Made by a program: the position numbers and the translations under genes | The notes under the pieces: generated by a model | What the model saw: only the letters and a program-made list of their open reading frames with translations | Databases searched by the model: none | What the model was told of the DNA's origin: nothing | Source of the DNA: Amborella trichopoda | Taxonomy: Eukaryota; Streptophyta; Magnoliopsida; Amborellales; Amborellaceae | Length of the DNA: 64,000 nt | NCBI RefSeq assembly: GCF_000471905.2 | Contig: NW_006499435.1 | Coordinates: 4,007,394 to 4,071,393, forward strand | Direction: 5' to 3' | In this document: in pieces, positions 35,101-46,875 of the stretch | Layout: each line of letters opens with the position of its first letter | How positions within the stretch are numbered: the stretch's first letter is position 1

Positions 35101-35828
35101 TCCTTGAATCTGAATATTATATCCTGCAAAAGATAGTAGATTGTGTAAGAATCACTTGAATATGAGGTCGTGTCAACCCCGTTGAATATAAGCATATACC
35201 AAGACTGGCCACAATTCCAAGCTAATAGCATGTCAATGATTAAGTTGTAGCATGAAGATGGGTGATAGATGAGAAGTTTTAAATTTCAAATATGTAGTTT
35301 TGGTTCCAAGGTTGCATATCAGCTCAAGTGAGGCTTAACTAACAAGTCAAACTCAGTATACACCAAATGTAATTTGATTCTAAGTGGAAGAAAAGTCATG
35401 CTGCATGTATCAGGTGGACATGAAGAAATGGAACTTTATTGTGAAAAGTGGGGTGTACAGAATTTTCCAGAGGGATTGAGTGCTACCAATTCTGCAAAAA
35501 AAATATGATGTTATAAGACAAATGGGTTAACCATTTAAATTTTTGGCTAGGTTGGCATAACAATTTATATATGTTTTTTCTCTGGATTTGTGCACTTCAC
35601 ATATAATGAAGGCAACATAGAATAGAAAACAAGCACTAACACGTCTAGCACATTAGAAATGTCCTCACACTACAAGCTAAACATGAGACGAGATCCGGAA
35701 AAATACCTTGAGAGATGCACTGCAGAGGAAAAATTGTTGCTTCAATCGTAGGACCTTTCCATCTTCTGTGGCATCCCCAGGATACAAAACAGCGCATATC
35801 TGCAATTTTTATTGGTTACTCACTGGCA

Positions 35829-35876
<48 letters not shown>

Positions 35877-36050
35877 CACAAGTAAAGTACAGAATAACAA
35901 ACACATACTGGATCTACAGTACGTACTATGTAGAGACTAATTAATCTAAGCGTANNNNNNNNNNNNNNNNNNNNCGTTTCCTATCTTCTGTGGCGATCCC
36001 ACGAGTAACAAACAAGACGCATATCTGTCAGTTTTATTTGTTACGTACGC

Positions 36051-36090
<40 letters not shown>

Positions 36091-38573
36091 CACAAGGAAA
36101 AAAGGTCAGATAACAAAAAACCAGAATCCTTGGATCTCCATGAACTTATGTGAAGCATTAATCAATCGATGCAGCTTTCCCCATAGTTGTGGGAACCTTG
36201 GCGATAAGGCCACAGTCCCACCTTAGGAACTCGATCCTGTAGTTTCTATAAGGGGTCTTAAAGGGAGCTGGGTTTAGAGAAATAGGGATCTCATTCCCTG
36301 TAAAATGGGATCTCGGTCTACATGCTTGTAGGATCCCTCCAAGGAGAGGGGCTATACTATTAATTGAACTAGGTCCTTGGTATTAGAGATTTAATTTTTT
36401 AGAATATGTTAAATTGCAGTGCATATCAAATTGTGGGAATTATGATATCAGAAAACTAATATTTAATATCATAATAAGCCAATTTATGATATTATTAAAC
36501 CGTGTTATTGTAGAAAATGGGAGTGTCTACGGCTATAACTATGGCATTGGTAATAAGCTAAGGTGTACGATAGTGGATCATGAATGCAATTGCACTATCC
36601 TAATTTTATCATATACTATTAATTGATATCGTTTTATGTATAGTGGAGCTTAAATCCCTCCAATTCAAAACCTTGATCCTAGTGACATGGGATCTCATTC
36701 CTAGGTATCCCAGGATCTAGCTCCTTAACTTGTTGAATGTACGGACGCCGATCCTAACCCTAGGGAGCTTCCACCCTATGGTGGTTCAGCATTCCCAGAA
36801 CCGATCCCCCTCCCACCTCCAACAACTATGGCTTTCCCACTTAAAAGTGTAAAGAATTCAAAACATAAAAAATTCAGCATACGTGTCCAATCTCGTCAAT
36901 GTAGCATGTGTGGCTATTGGAAATCTGAAGACTAAATGATGACTAGGATTTCTAAAACAATGAATAATTACCTGCTGAGCTTTCGAATGAAGATGGGCGG
37001 CAGATTCATATAATGCCTCATTAAAATGAGAAAGGTTGAAATCCTCTGCAACAGCTTTTGCTTCCCAAAGGCGAAGACTGATTGTATTTTTGGTCCTATA
37101 ACCAGGAATGGGCACATCATATGCCAATGCGTGAATCACCTCTCCTCCTACCCATTTTCGACTGCTCATAAAACACACAAAATAATCAAGAAGCAATAAA
37201 ATAGAACGATGGAAGTCATTATTGTTGTGAATTTACATGCTAAATCAAGAGTAATATGATTATAAAATATCCAATAACTTTTAAATCGTAAATCATATAC
37301 TGAGTTTATTACATATAGCACTAGGAAATAGGGAAACTTACAATCCATCCTTACGAACCTCCACATGGCCATAAAATCTCACAGGAAAAATGACATCATG
37401 CCTGACAACCTCCCATGGACAGAACTTCTGTATGAGACACAAAGGTGGCTAGTAAAAAATGCAACTAAACGAAATAACTTCCGGTAAAAAAGATAAGGCA
37501 GTTCAATAGTCCAAACCTCAAGCCAGTCTTCAGCAACTTCTTCTTGGCCATCCTTTGTAATCCTCTGTTTAAACAGTCCATATCTGTATCGCAAGCCATA
37601 ACCCCCTGCAGGAAGATTCAAAGTAGCCATTGAATCTAAAAAACAAGAGGCAAGTCTACCCAAGCCTCCATTACCCAGCGCTGCATCTTTCTCCTACACC
37701 ATAGGTAGCAAGGACCAGAAATCAGGATCATGCCAACCCATGTTAGAGACACTAGAGCTAACTAGTAATTCAATCCTCAGATTAAATAGCAAACAAGGAA
37801 TACAAAATGCGATAAGAAAATTAATAAGCCTCGTGACATTTAAACCCCTCGCAACAACATATGATATTTGTAAAATAAGAGATGGGGGAAGTCGATTAAC
37901 TTTGTCGCATAAAAAAAGTTGTTCATTAGGCATGTTATTCAGTTGATATTCAGAGTGTGGGAGATCAACATCATTAGGCGTACTGTTACTTGAGGAAGAA
38001 TACCTGCTCCGCTATGTCCTCAAGGTCATGCCCCAATTTGTTCAAAGCATCAGCATATTGACCTAGAATACCAAGGTTACCAATGGCATTTGTTAAAGCT
38101 CGGCCTTGAAGAAATTCCATTGACAGGTAATATGTCTGCTTTGGATCAACTTTGTGAAAATGGTAGTAAGTTTCATTCCACCGCTGAAAAAGTGGACACA
38201 AAATGGTAAAATTAGAAACATCGTAGTAAACATGCTTGAGGTTTCAAGCTCTACACAATCAAGATCATTCGACTGAATGAAAAATTTAACTGAGTAATAT
38301 CATCCAAAATTATAAATTAATAATGCTACTAATAGATGCTGAAAGTTCAAAACTTTATACTTGAATAAGTTGGTCGCGAACACTCTCTGCAGTGGCATAA
38401 TATGCTTGCTCTGGTGCAAAGTTGAAAGGAGTGAAATGAGGGCTATATTTCGCATGGTAATTGATGTTTGATGCTATTTCTGATGCCTCCACTGCAACAG
38501 GATGAGCTATGGAAGGAACCTTCTGAGAAGCAACATCCACGGAAGAACCATTGACTTTGGCAGTGGTTGCCAT
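29199..38573 (-). CDS. PHS2: Alpha-1,4-glucan phosphorylase, H isozyme (cytosolic)
   Basis: Exons in gene order: 38361-38573, 38004-38183, 37517-37693, 37342-37427, 36972-37161, 35707-35799, 34939-35123, 34670-34787, 34459-34590, 33067-33285, 32672-32875, 31618-31776, 30390-30653, 29432-29622, 29199-29325. They total 2538 bp, or 845 aa (Arabidopsis PHS2: about 841). The enzyme releases glucose-1-phosphate from soluble glucans in the cytosol during starch/maltose turnover. Visible signatures are [62 protein letters not shown], and [14 protein letters not shown] with the pyridoxal-phosphate lysine at Lys691. There is no transit peptide and no roughly 80-residue insertion of the plastid L form, so it is the H type. 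The start is ATG at 38573; an in-frame GTG at 38603 is not a start. All introns are GT-AG except one GC-AG (34669 side). Confidence 0.97.
31065..31258. repeat. Tandem duplication in a phosphorylase intron
   Basis: Two diverged copies of about 85-90 bp (about 31065-31150 and 31170-31258) share TTTCCTTT, GATGGTAATGAAACCAATG and ATTATGC with TTCCCTT. Confidence 0.75.
32154..32389. mobile_element. Foldback MITE, 9-bp TSD family (copy 4, intronic)
   Basis: This 236-bp element starts AGAGAAGTATTCAAAGAGGCC and ends GGTCTCATAGTATGCAATCCC. It is flanked by a perfect 9-bp duplication TATAAATTA at 32145-32153 and 32390-32398. It lies in the phosphorylase intron between the exons at 32672-32875 and 31618-31776. 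Confidence 0.85.
33497..33729. mobile_element. Foldback MITE, 9-bp TSD family (copy 5, intronic)
   Basis: A 233-bp element with arms of about 100 bp, starting GGGATTATATACAATGAGACC and ending GGTCTCATTGTAGACTTTTCC. The flanking 9-mers TTATAAAGA and TTATAAAAA match at 8 of 9. Confidence 0.85.
35834..35875. repeat. (TA)n microsatellite
   Basis: A long TA run in a phosphorylase intron. A second TA run at about 36053-36087 lies beyond the assembly gap. Confidence 0.95.
35955..35974. other. Assembly gap (20 N)
   Basis: Twenty unknown bases between two similar copies of the same exon edge plus TA repeat, inside the phosphorylase gene. Confidence 0.98.
35975..36160 (-). pseudogene. Noisy second copy of a phosphorylase exon edge (probable false duplication)
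   Basis: Bases after the gap (CTATCTTCTGTGGCGATCCCA, then GCATATCTG, then a TA run, then AACACAAGG, CAGATAACA and GCATTAATCAATC) follow the order of 35758-35950. The two differ by many single-base insertions and deletions. The copied exon start would be out of frame. This is what an unpolished read end beside a gap looks like; a real decayed tandem duplication is the alternative. Confidence 0.65.
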
Positions 38574-39677
38574 AGTTGTTGTTGAGGAAGACACCAACCT
38601 CACTGCTCAAAGTCTGATAAAGAGAAGCACCTAGGATAATAATGATATTCATTCTCATAAGCATACATCACATCATAACAGAACCACATAGACATAAACC
38701 ACCCTTATCCCAAATGAACCACAAAATTTGTTGTCTTGTTAAGTTTCTAAGTCAGGCTTTCACAAGCACATTTGAAAAAGCAATAACACCTTATGTTAAA
38801 TTATCTCTCCAGCCATTTATATTTGATTGAGTACAAGTTTCTAATGAGAAAGAAAAAGAGGATTACGCGTTTATGAATGCATGAATCAATGCATGCATAT
38901 GCACGTTGATTTTCAGTTAGCTTGAAATGGTCATTTTCAATAAGCAAGGCAAACGTTCTTGGAAATACATACGGCTTGACCATCCTAGCTTGTGATGGGA
39001 TGTATATGAGCTTACCTCGCCAAATACAAAGCCAATAAGAAAGGAAAAAGCTAGCTCCATGAATTGAACACCAGCAGTATCATTTAATTCAGCCACTGCC
39101 ACATTGCATAATTTGCCGAAGTATATATTTTTAAAATTTGTAAAATATTATACAGAGGACTCCAAACTCTTGACTCTGAAACTTCCAGAAAAAATTGCAA
39201 TACAAATGAATAAAAAGCAAAAAATCAGTTGTTAATTGAAGCAAAAGGCTGATATTACACAGTGGTTTCTCTAGTCTCTACCTCTTGGTCTCTACCTCTT
39301 GATGAACCAGTAGATTAAGCGTCAAATACTCAAGAAATCAAATAAAATATGAATAAAAATGAAATTCCAGTATAAATATAAAATATTATTGCAAAAAATA
39401 TCAAACACATAAGCAAATTCAAACCTCTGGATCCCTCAAATATGAATATGTAAGCAAAACTAAGGGGTTACTCAGATACAACTGAATGATAAATGAAAAA
39501 TTACTCTAATTGAAGCAATTGTTATAAAAACATATACACAGTTCGTCTCTGTATCAGGAATCTTTAAATAGCTGCACACATGAATTTGCTTGAAACAAAT
39601 GAAAATGAAAGTACATAACGATAAGAATTGACTCCTTGACTATTTATCATACCATACAGATACTGGCTAACATTAAA

Positions 39678-40071
39678 GGGAGAAGTTTATATAGAGCCGA
39701 GACTCTAAACAATCACATTCGAGCCTAGTTCAAAAATTTCACTTAATATGATTGTTTTGATGCCCAAAAATCCTTAAATCCGCCATCTCGACATCAAGAT
39801 GCATGTACGTGAGAAAAAAATTGATTTCAAGCTTTAGAAACAGTATATTTTGTAATGCATTTGTTGACCGTCAATTTTCAATATTTTCAGGTTTTCATAG
39901 ATCTGTCGATCCACACCATATTTGAAGCTCTAAACTTTATAAAAAAAGATGAAAATATATTTTAAGGCTATCACAAAAATTTACAATGTTCGAAACCATT
40001 TTTCTCGACACTAGTTAAAGGTAGGCTCTAATTTGATTGTTTAGAGCTTAGGTTCTATACAAACCGTACAG
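39678..40071. mobile_element. 390-bp MITE family, copy d
   Basis: It starts GGGAGAAGTTTATATAGAGCC and ends CTATACAAACCGTACAG. The flanking 9-mers AACATTAAA and AACTGTAAA match at 7 of 9. It lies upstream of phosphorylase exon 1, within the inferred 5' UTR intron. Confidence 0.8.
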
Positions 40072-40243
40072 AACTGTAAATAGTATAATTTCGCTTTATC
40101 TAATACAGAGACAGAATTTACCTTTCAAATATAAAATAGCTCTAAAATTTAAGCTCAATTGCCAATAATGGCCCAGATCCAGCGCTCATTTCCCGATTTC
40201 TATGAATTCTCCCAACAATAGATAGAAGACCGAGGTCGAATAC

Positions 40244-40580
40244 CTTACAGTAATCAAGAACCACCGAAAACCGCCAAAAACGAGGGAAAAACAGCCGAAA
40301 TTTACAGTAAAACCGCTTTTCTTCCAATTCCCGTCAAAATGGAGTTAGAAAACACAGCAAAGTTGTAGTCCCGCCAAAAGGGGCCAAAAATCTGACCAAA
40401 AACGACTAGAACTCACTGAAAAACCGTTTTACAGTGAAATTCTATTTAATCAGAACAAGACGCGATAAATTAATGGAGAAAACGATAAATGAATCACTGA
40501 GAAGTTTGAAATTTGGTTTGAGCGAAAATGGTGCGATAAAAGAAGGAGAAGAAGAAGACAGCGAGAGAAAGAGAATATGA
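40244..40580 (-). other. Probable 5' UTR exon of the phosphorylase gene
   Basis: On the minus strand a TATA-like CATAAATATC (about 40606-40615) is followed by a pyrimidine-rich leader (CTCTTTCTCTCGCTGTCTTC, from about 40572). A good donor (TGTAAG|GTATTC) occurs at 40243. A matching acceptor (CTTTATCAG, exon from 38613) lies 40 bp before the phosphorylase ATG. This would make a 5' UTR with a 1.6-kb intron. Transcript data would be needed to prove it. Confidence 0.4.
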
Positions 40581-40619
40581 TAAAAAATATCCTCGATGCA
40601 GTGAGATATTTATGGGAAA

Positions 40620-42329
40620 AGATCTCGTCAAAAACAAGGAAGATTAGGGATCTCTTTTTGTGCGGCTTTTGGAGAAAAAGCCATGAACGACTTCAGTGGT
40701 GCGAGAGTGAGGCATGGAGATTGAAAAAACAAAAAAATCAGTGGAATCCCAATACGGTTTTTTAAAAACCGGATTTTTGTTTCGGCAGCGGATTTTTAAA
40801 ACCTGAAATATTAAAAATTGGCGGTTCGGGAACGCCACAAAATATTCACTATTCTCACCTGTATCCTTGTTATTCCCACCCATAAAGGAAAATTATAAAA
40901 AAACCCGAGACTTTTTTATACAACATCACAAAAAACTATTTTTTGTTGCATCCACTCTCCAAAATAAAAAGGTTATATTTTTTGCATAAAAATACCCTTA
41001 ATTAGATACATATTCTATTTGTTTTGTTTTATTTATTTTTATTGAAGTCGACATGGCACAAATTTGGGACAGACTTTTTTCATTATAACAATAAATACGG
41101 TCTGACATAGTTTGTGGTGAACTAACTTGTTTTTAGTGAAACGAATTTGGCATACATTATGCGAGAATGGCTACATATACAATGTAGTTGGTCTAGCATA
41201 ATGTGTGGCAAACCGGCTTTAATAGATGCTAGTAGTTGGTCCTGCACATATTGTGCTGGACTAGCTTCATTAACTTGTATATCGGACTGACTTCAAGAAT
41301 AATAACAATATTAACCTTTGAGAAGGGGTATTTTCTTCTAAACAATGTACTTTTTTAGGTGGGAGTGGTCGCAAAAAATGTGCGTGTGTGTGTTTGTAAT
41401 TTTCTAATTTTCTCTAAAATAAATAGGGCGAAGGTAAATTAACCTTTGGGCTTGGATAAGTCTGGCACACAACCCCGTCGAGCCCTATCATCCTGAGCCT
41501 ATTCCTTTAGAATTTCGAGTTTTTTTTTTTTATCTTGTAATAATACATATAGAAAAATAAGAAAAATGTTCTAATTCAAAATTAACAATGCAGATCGACA
41601 ATTAGTGGGAATTGAAGTGGTTTTGTTCAAGCATCAGAACTAGCTGGTTCCCCTAAAGCCCTTCCTTTCTTTTGTTCAAGCATCAGAACTAGCTGGTTCC
41701 CCTAATTTCTTTTTAAAAAATTAATTGATGTGACCATGTATTCACTGTTTAAAAGCCATCTACAACTATTTTATTTTGTTTTAATTTTTTTTAAATAAAG
41801 TTTTAGGATTGTTGATTTAGACGATTTAAATCAATAATTTAATAATCTAACACATAACCAGTGAGGCGATAATCCATCATCTAATCCAATTTTTCAAGCA
41901 TTGGTTTGGAATGGTGATATCGCAAGCTCGCTTATGACATAGCATGGAAAATGAGATGGTTTGCAAGGAATAAATTGCCATCTTTTAATGGCGTTTAAGG
42001 AAAATCCTCGAAAAAATTGGCAAATATGTCAGGCGATAGAATTAACGATGTTCGGTTCCCAGGCCTGAGTCCTACAAACGTCAGAGTAAAGGGATATTCT
42101 CCCCATTGAATCATGCAAAAAGAAAAAAAAAAATCATCCAAAAAACTATTTTCCATTCTCTTTTGGGTGGTATTAGCAAAAATAGAGGTGGCTATAATAC
42201 CCGATCGCTATAGGAGGTAGGAAGCTAAGAGCGCCACCGATGCATCAGCATGGCTCATGCAGCGCCACGTGTACTGCTCATTCCCGTTAACTTACTTTTC
42301 GCACGGTGGTCGCTTTGCGTTATATATGT
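40620..42329. other. Non-coding stretch upstream of phosphorylase
   Basis: No gene is seen. It holds a 47-bp-period duplication of TTTGTTCAAGCATCAGAACT at about 41622 and 41669. Confidence 0.6.
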
Positions 42330-42712
42330 GGAAAAAGCCTATACAAGGGTGAGGCCATATACAATCAAATTAAGGCGTATCTCAAAAATTCATTTGTTTC
42401 GATGCTTAGAAATTATCAAATCGATCATCTCGATCTTAAGATGTACGGAATAAAAAAAAAAGAATTTCAAGTTATGAAAATAGTGTACCATGTAATATAT
42501 TTTTTGGATCATCAATTTGTAAAATTTTTAAGTGTTTATAGATGTGTTCGATTTACACTAATTTTTTAAACTTTAAATATTATAATTAGATATGAATATA
42601 AATTTTCAAACCATCATAAATAATTATAATACTAAAACAACATCTTTTGATATTGTTTGAAGGTACACCTTACTTTGATTGTTTAGTGCCTCAGCCGTAT
42701 ACAAACCACACC
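42330..42712. mobile_element. 390-bp MITE family, copy e (383 bp)
   Basis: It starts GGAAAAAGCCTATACAAGG and ends GTATACAAACCACACC, with the interior CTCGATCTTAAGATGTACGG. The target duplication is not recognisable. Confidence 0.7.
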
Positions 42713-43023
42713 TTAATTAATTCGCATTTGAGCCTTGAGAGCGGTAAAACGATTATGTAAAATGTTGCAAGGCGGTAATTTTATTTGCAACCTTATATAA
42801 AGTTTTTTCGTAGAATATTTATTTCTGCTGGCGAGTGTGTTCAATACTTCCATTATTTTTTCTTTTAAGGCTCGTTTGGATCTCTGGATTTTTCAATCAT
42901 TGAAAAAGTCAATCTTGGAATTGGAATTTCCTCGAGATGTCAATTCTATATTTGGCTCGCATCGGGTAGAAATTAAGAAAATGCAAATTCCCTATTTGGA
43001 TTATCTGAAAAAAGAAAAATAGA

Positions 43024-44190
43024 AATACAAATTCTTTCTCTCTCTAAAAATTTTGAGATAGTTTTTCTCTCTAAAATTTTACTACTCTTTCAAAAAATTA
43101 TAATTTGAAATATTTTCTCTCTCTAAAAAATGTATATACTTTATCTCTCTAAAATTTGATAGAGTTTACCTCTCTAAAATTTTGAGATACTTTCTCTCTT
43201 TACAATTTACATTTTGATATAGTTTCTCTCTATAAAGATGTTGAGATAATTTTTCTCTCTAACCAATTTCATATAATGTCTCTCTCTAAACAATTTCAGG
43301 TAGTCTCTCTCTCTCTAAAGTATAATATAGTTTCTCTCTCTAAATTTTAAGGGACTTTCTCTATCTAAAACTTAAAATTTGAGATAGTTTATTTCTAAAA
43401 AAAATTGAGATAGTTTCTCTCTCTAAGAAACTTTAGGTACTTTCTCACTCTAAAATTTGATATAGTTACTCTCTCTAAAATTTTAAGATGTTTTCTCTCT
43501 CTAAAACTTAAAATTTGAGGTAGTTTATCTCTCTAAAATTTTTAGATAGTTTATCTCTCTAAAATTTTTAGATAGTTTATCTCTCTAAAAAATTTAATAT
43601 ACTTTCTCTATCTAAAACTTAAATTTGAGATAGTTTCTCTATCTAAATTTTTTCAAATAGTTTAGCTCTTCAAAAATTTTAAGTACTTTATCTATCTAAA
43701 ATTTTATATAGGTTCTCTCTCTAAATTTTTAAGATATTCTCTCTCTATAAAACTTAAAACTTGAGATAGTTTATCTCTCTAAAATTTCAAGTAGTTTATT
43801 TATCTAAAATTTTAATATACTGTCTATCTCTAAAACTTAAAATTTGAGATAGTTTCTCTATCAAAAATTTTTAAGTAGTTTCTATCTCTAAATATTTCAA
43901 GTACTTTCTCTATCTAAAATTTGATATGGCTTCTCTCTTTAAAGTTTTAAGATATTCTGTCATTCTAAAATTTTAAAGTTGAGATAGTTTTTTTCTCTAA
44001 AATTTTCAAGTAATTTATCTCTCTAAAATTTGATATAGTTTCTAGTCTCTAAAATTTTGATATGTCTCTCTCTCTAAAACTTAAAATTTGACATAATTTC
44101 TCTCTTTAAATGTTTTGAGATATTTCTCTCAAAATTTTGATATAGTTTCTCTCTCTCAAATTTAATAGCAAAATTTGATATAGTTTTTGT
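43024..44190. repeat. Degenerate CT-rich tandem array, about 1.15 kb
   Basis: The motif TTTCTCTCTCTAAAATTTTGAGATAG and its variants recur dozens of times with spacings of roughly 22-50 bp. Drift affects TCTATC, TTTAAG and TATAGT segments. It has no coding content. Confidence 0.9.
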
Positions 44191-44338
44191 TATTCAATAG
44201 CAAAATGGATTATTTCCATGAAATGTCAATTCCACCTATTTTGGTAGAATTAAGATTTCTAAAATTTACGCTTTAAATGAGCATTCAAAAATCCCATGGA
44301 AATTTCATTTCTAACAAAGCAAATAAGATTGCCCCAGA

Positions 44339-44458
44339 TTTTCCAGGAAAGGTGACTCCTGAACATCTGAATCCAATTAACCAAATGATCACCCTAGCTT
44401 TTCCAGGAAAGGTGACTCCTGAACATCTGAATCCAATTAACCAAATAATCCCTGAGGT
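44339..44458. repeat. 60-bp perfect-looking tandem duplication
   Basis: TTTTCCAGGAAAGGTGACTC begins both units (about 44339 and 44399), which agree almost to the end of the 60-bp unit. Confidence 0.9.
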
Positions 44459-44469
44459 GTTGGTGAGCG

Positions 44470-46089
44470 ATGGATCTTCTGTAAAACTCAAGACGTCGTG
44501 TTATAACACCCAGCTCTCATAACCATCTAATATTGAGCCTATTTCCTCCTAACGTTTTCTAAAGTGGCCTTTCTTTTTTCTTTTCTTTCCAATAAAGTAT
44601 GCTTATCCAAAATTTGGATTTTGGATGATAACTTGGGTTTTGGATGGAATGAAGTTTTTTTTAAGCATTGGAAAAATGGATTGTCCATCCACGGATCTTG
44701 TATTAAATTGTTGAATAGTCAATTCATATCAGCTTGAATTGGTGATTCGAAACAATATTTTAAAAATAAAAATAAAAAAATTAAAAGAGGGCGCCGATTT
44801 TTTTTGTTTCACTCATAGCCAAATGACTCCTAAGATCTGTGACTTTGATAAAGTTTACTATAATAAGGAAAAGTATTTATTAAATTGGTTTATTCACTCG
44901 TGATAGACCGTTATGAATCCATTTTCCCCTTGGATTCAAGAGTTTGGAGCTCTAATGCACATATGTTGATATTTGAATAGTTAAAATGAATGATTCAACA
45001 TAAAAGCACATAGGCTCACTTTTATTTCTTTTTTTTTTCTTCAACGTTCATGATTATTTTCATTTCAATGATTTAAAAAATGTCGAATCAACACGGAATC
45101 GTCCGAACCGACCTAAAAATCGGTCACCCTGTTCCGATTATACATTTATATAGGAAAATGGTTGAGTCTAGTCTTTACAATAAAACAACAATTTGGACCA
45201 TCGATTCACCGATTCGAACCAGTTTTTGGTCAGTTCACTATTTTTTCACCTATTTTTTTAGCTTTTTCATTGTTTTTTTCGCATCCAGACTTTCGATTCA
45301 CCGATTTGGACTTGTTTTTGAGATGTCTAATCCATGTTCTAAATCAGTGGTTCTAGATGATAAGAATCGCAAAATTTTACTTCGAAAATCATCTTTAATA
45401 ACCATGCCCGTGTCTAACATACATACCTTTTCAATGTGTAACATGAGACCCGTGTGCCCCCTCGTGAAACAAAAAAGAGAGGCAAGCTGGATTCTTTCAA
45501 AAGTGTAATGTCGAAACCCTAAAATTGATAGCTAAACCATAGATGGCAAATCGACTCCTAGAAATTACTAATTTTTTCATATATATTCAAGGAATTGGAT
45601 TGTATATTATAATTTGCGGAAAGATTTCATGGTCCCGTAGGAACATATTTTCCATCTACTCCCTCGGCTAAAATCTAACCGAGGAGTAGTTTTAGGTTAC
45701 AGAGATGTAACATCGCCAATAGACCAACCATTAGAAGACGCATTATTTTCAAAAGTTGAAATCCGTTTTTTTATCGAGTCCATGTATCTTGATGTCGACA
45801 TGATCAATTTGAGGATATTTGTGCATCAAAACAGCCTCTTCTAATGAAATTTTTGAGGTAGGCTCAAAGTTGAATCTTTGGAGCCTCGGCTCTACATAGA
45901 CTTTTCCCTTATTTTTTTTCTTCAAGGAGTATTTATTTGGAGATATAAAGTGGATCTCAAACTTTCGAATTAAAAAAAACTCATAATTAGCTTATTTCCC
46001 AAAGTACATAATCTTACATATGTGTGCTCAAATTTGAGGATCATGCTGATCAAGGTAAAATCAAGACTTACTTTGAGGTATTTTAACTT
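44470..46089. other. Non-coding stretch with decayed repeats
   Basis: A truncated reverse copy of the 390-bp MITE family sits at about 45700-45910; it ends GGCTCTACATAGACTTTTCCC. No gene is seen. Confidence 0.6.
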
Positions 46090-46325
46090 GGGATTGTATG
46101 CTATGAGACTATTTATCTTTGTTATAAGGAGATCACAAGTACACATAGTCATTAAAAGTCAAACTAGATAGTATGAGATATGTCATGAAGTTCAAATTTT
46201 TTTTAAAAGAAAACTTTGAGTCTAGTCAATGACACTCTTACAACTATCTAATTTGAAATTGAATGGACAAGAGTATATGTGACCTCTTTGTACAAAAAGT
46301 AAATGGCTTCTTTGTATATTTTTCT
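46090..46325. mobile_element. Foldback MITE, 9-bp TSD family (copy 6)
   Basis: This 236-bp copy starts GGGATTGTATGCTATGAGAC and ends GGCTTCTTTGTATATTTTTCT. The flanking 9-mers agree at 6 of 9. It lies downstream of the PHT4 stop codon. Confidence 0.7.
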
Positions 46326-46875
46326 ATTTCAATTACTTTATGGGCAATTTCTTTCTTTTTTTTCTTTCTGTGATGCTAACTTGGGACTAGTTGAAGTGGA
46401 ACTCATTCCACTGCAACGAGTTACAATGATCTACCACCATTTTCTTATGAATGCTAAGATCCTTGTTTGTGAACAACACAAGTGAAACAAATAAAATCAT
46501 AAATGCTTTATTGATTTATACAATTTCTTGAATCATTTGTAAATTCTCAATGTAATTTTCTAGTAACATTATTCCAAAAAAAGAGTGAGGTTTCCATGTG
46601 TCTCTATGCTCATAAACTTTAAGGTCCAGAGTCATCCAATTGCCCAATATCTTGATCTGACTTGTGTAAATGAACCATAAACAATGTACATTATTATTTA
46701 TTCTGTGCTCACTGACATCCATACAATCAAGATCAAACAACTATGAGGCTCTAAATATATATATATATTATTTATGGAGGAGGACACGAAAAAGGATTTC
46801 CAAATAATGAAAAGAATTAACTTTACCATCTCATGTGCACACATTTTAGGCTCTATCATAGTCATCTTAAAGACA

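Noticed and set aside
38574..38603. N-terminal extension of the phosphorylase starting MRLVSSSTTT
   Set aside because: The first codon is GTG, which is not a normal plant start. The ATG at 38573 fits the family, and the extension would lie in the 5' UTR.
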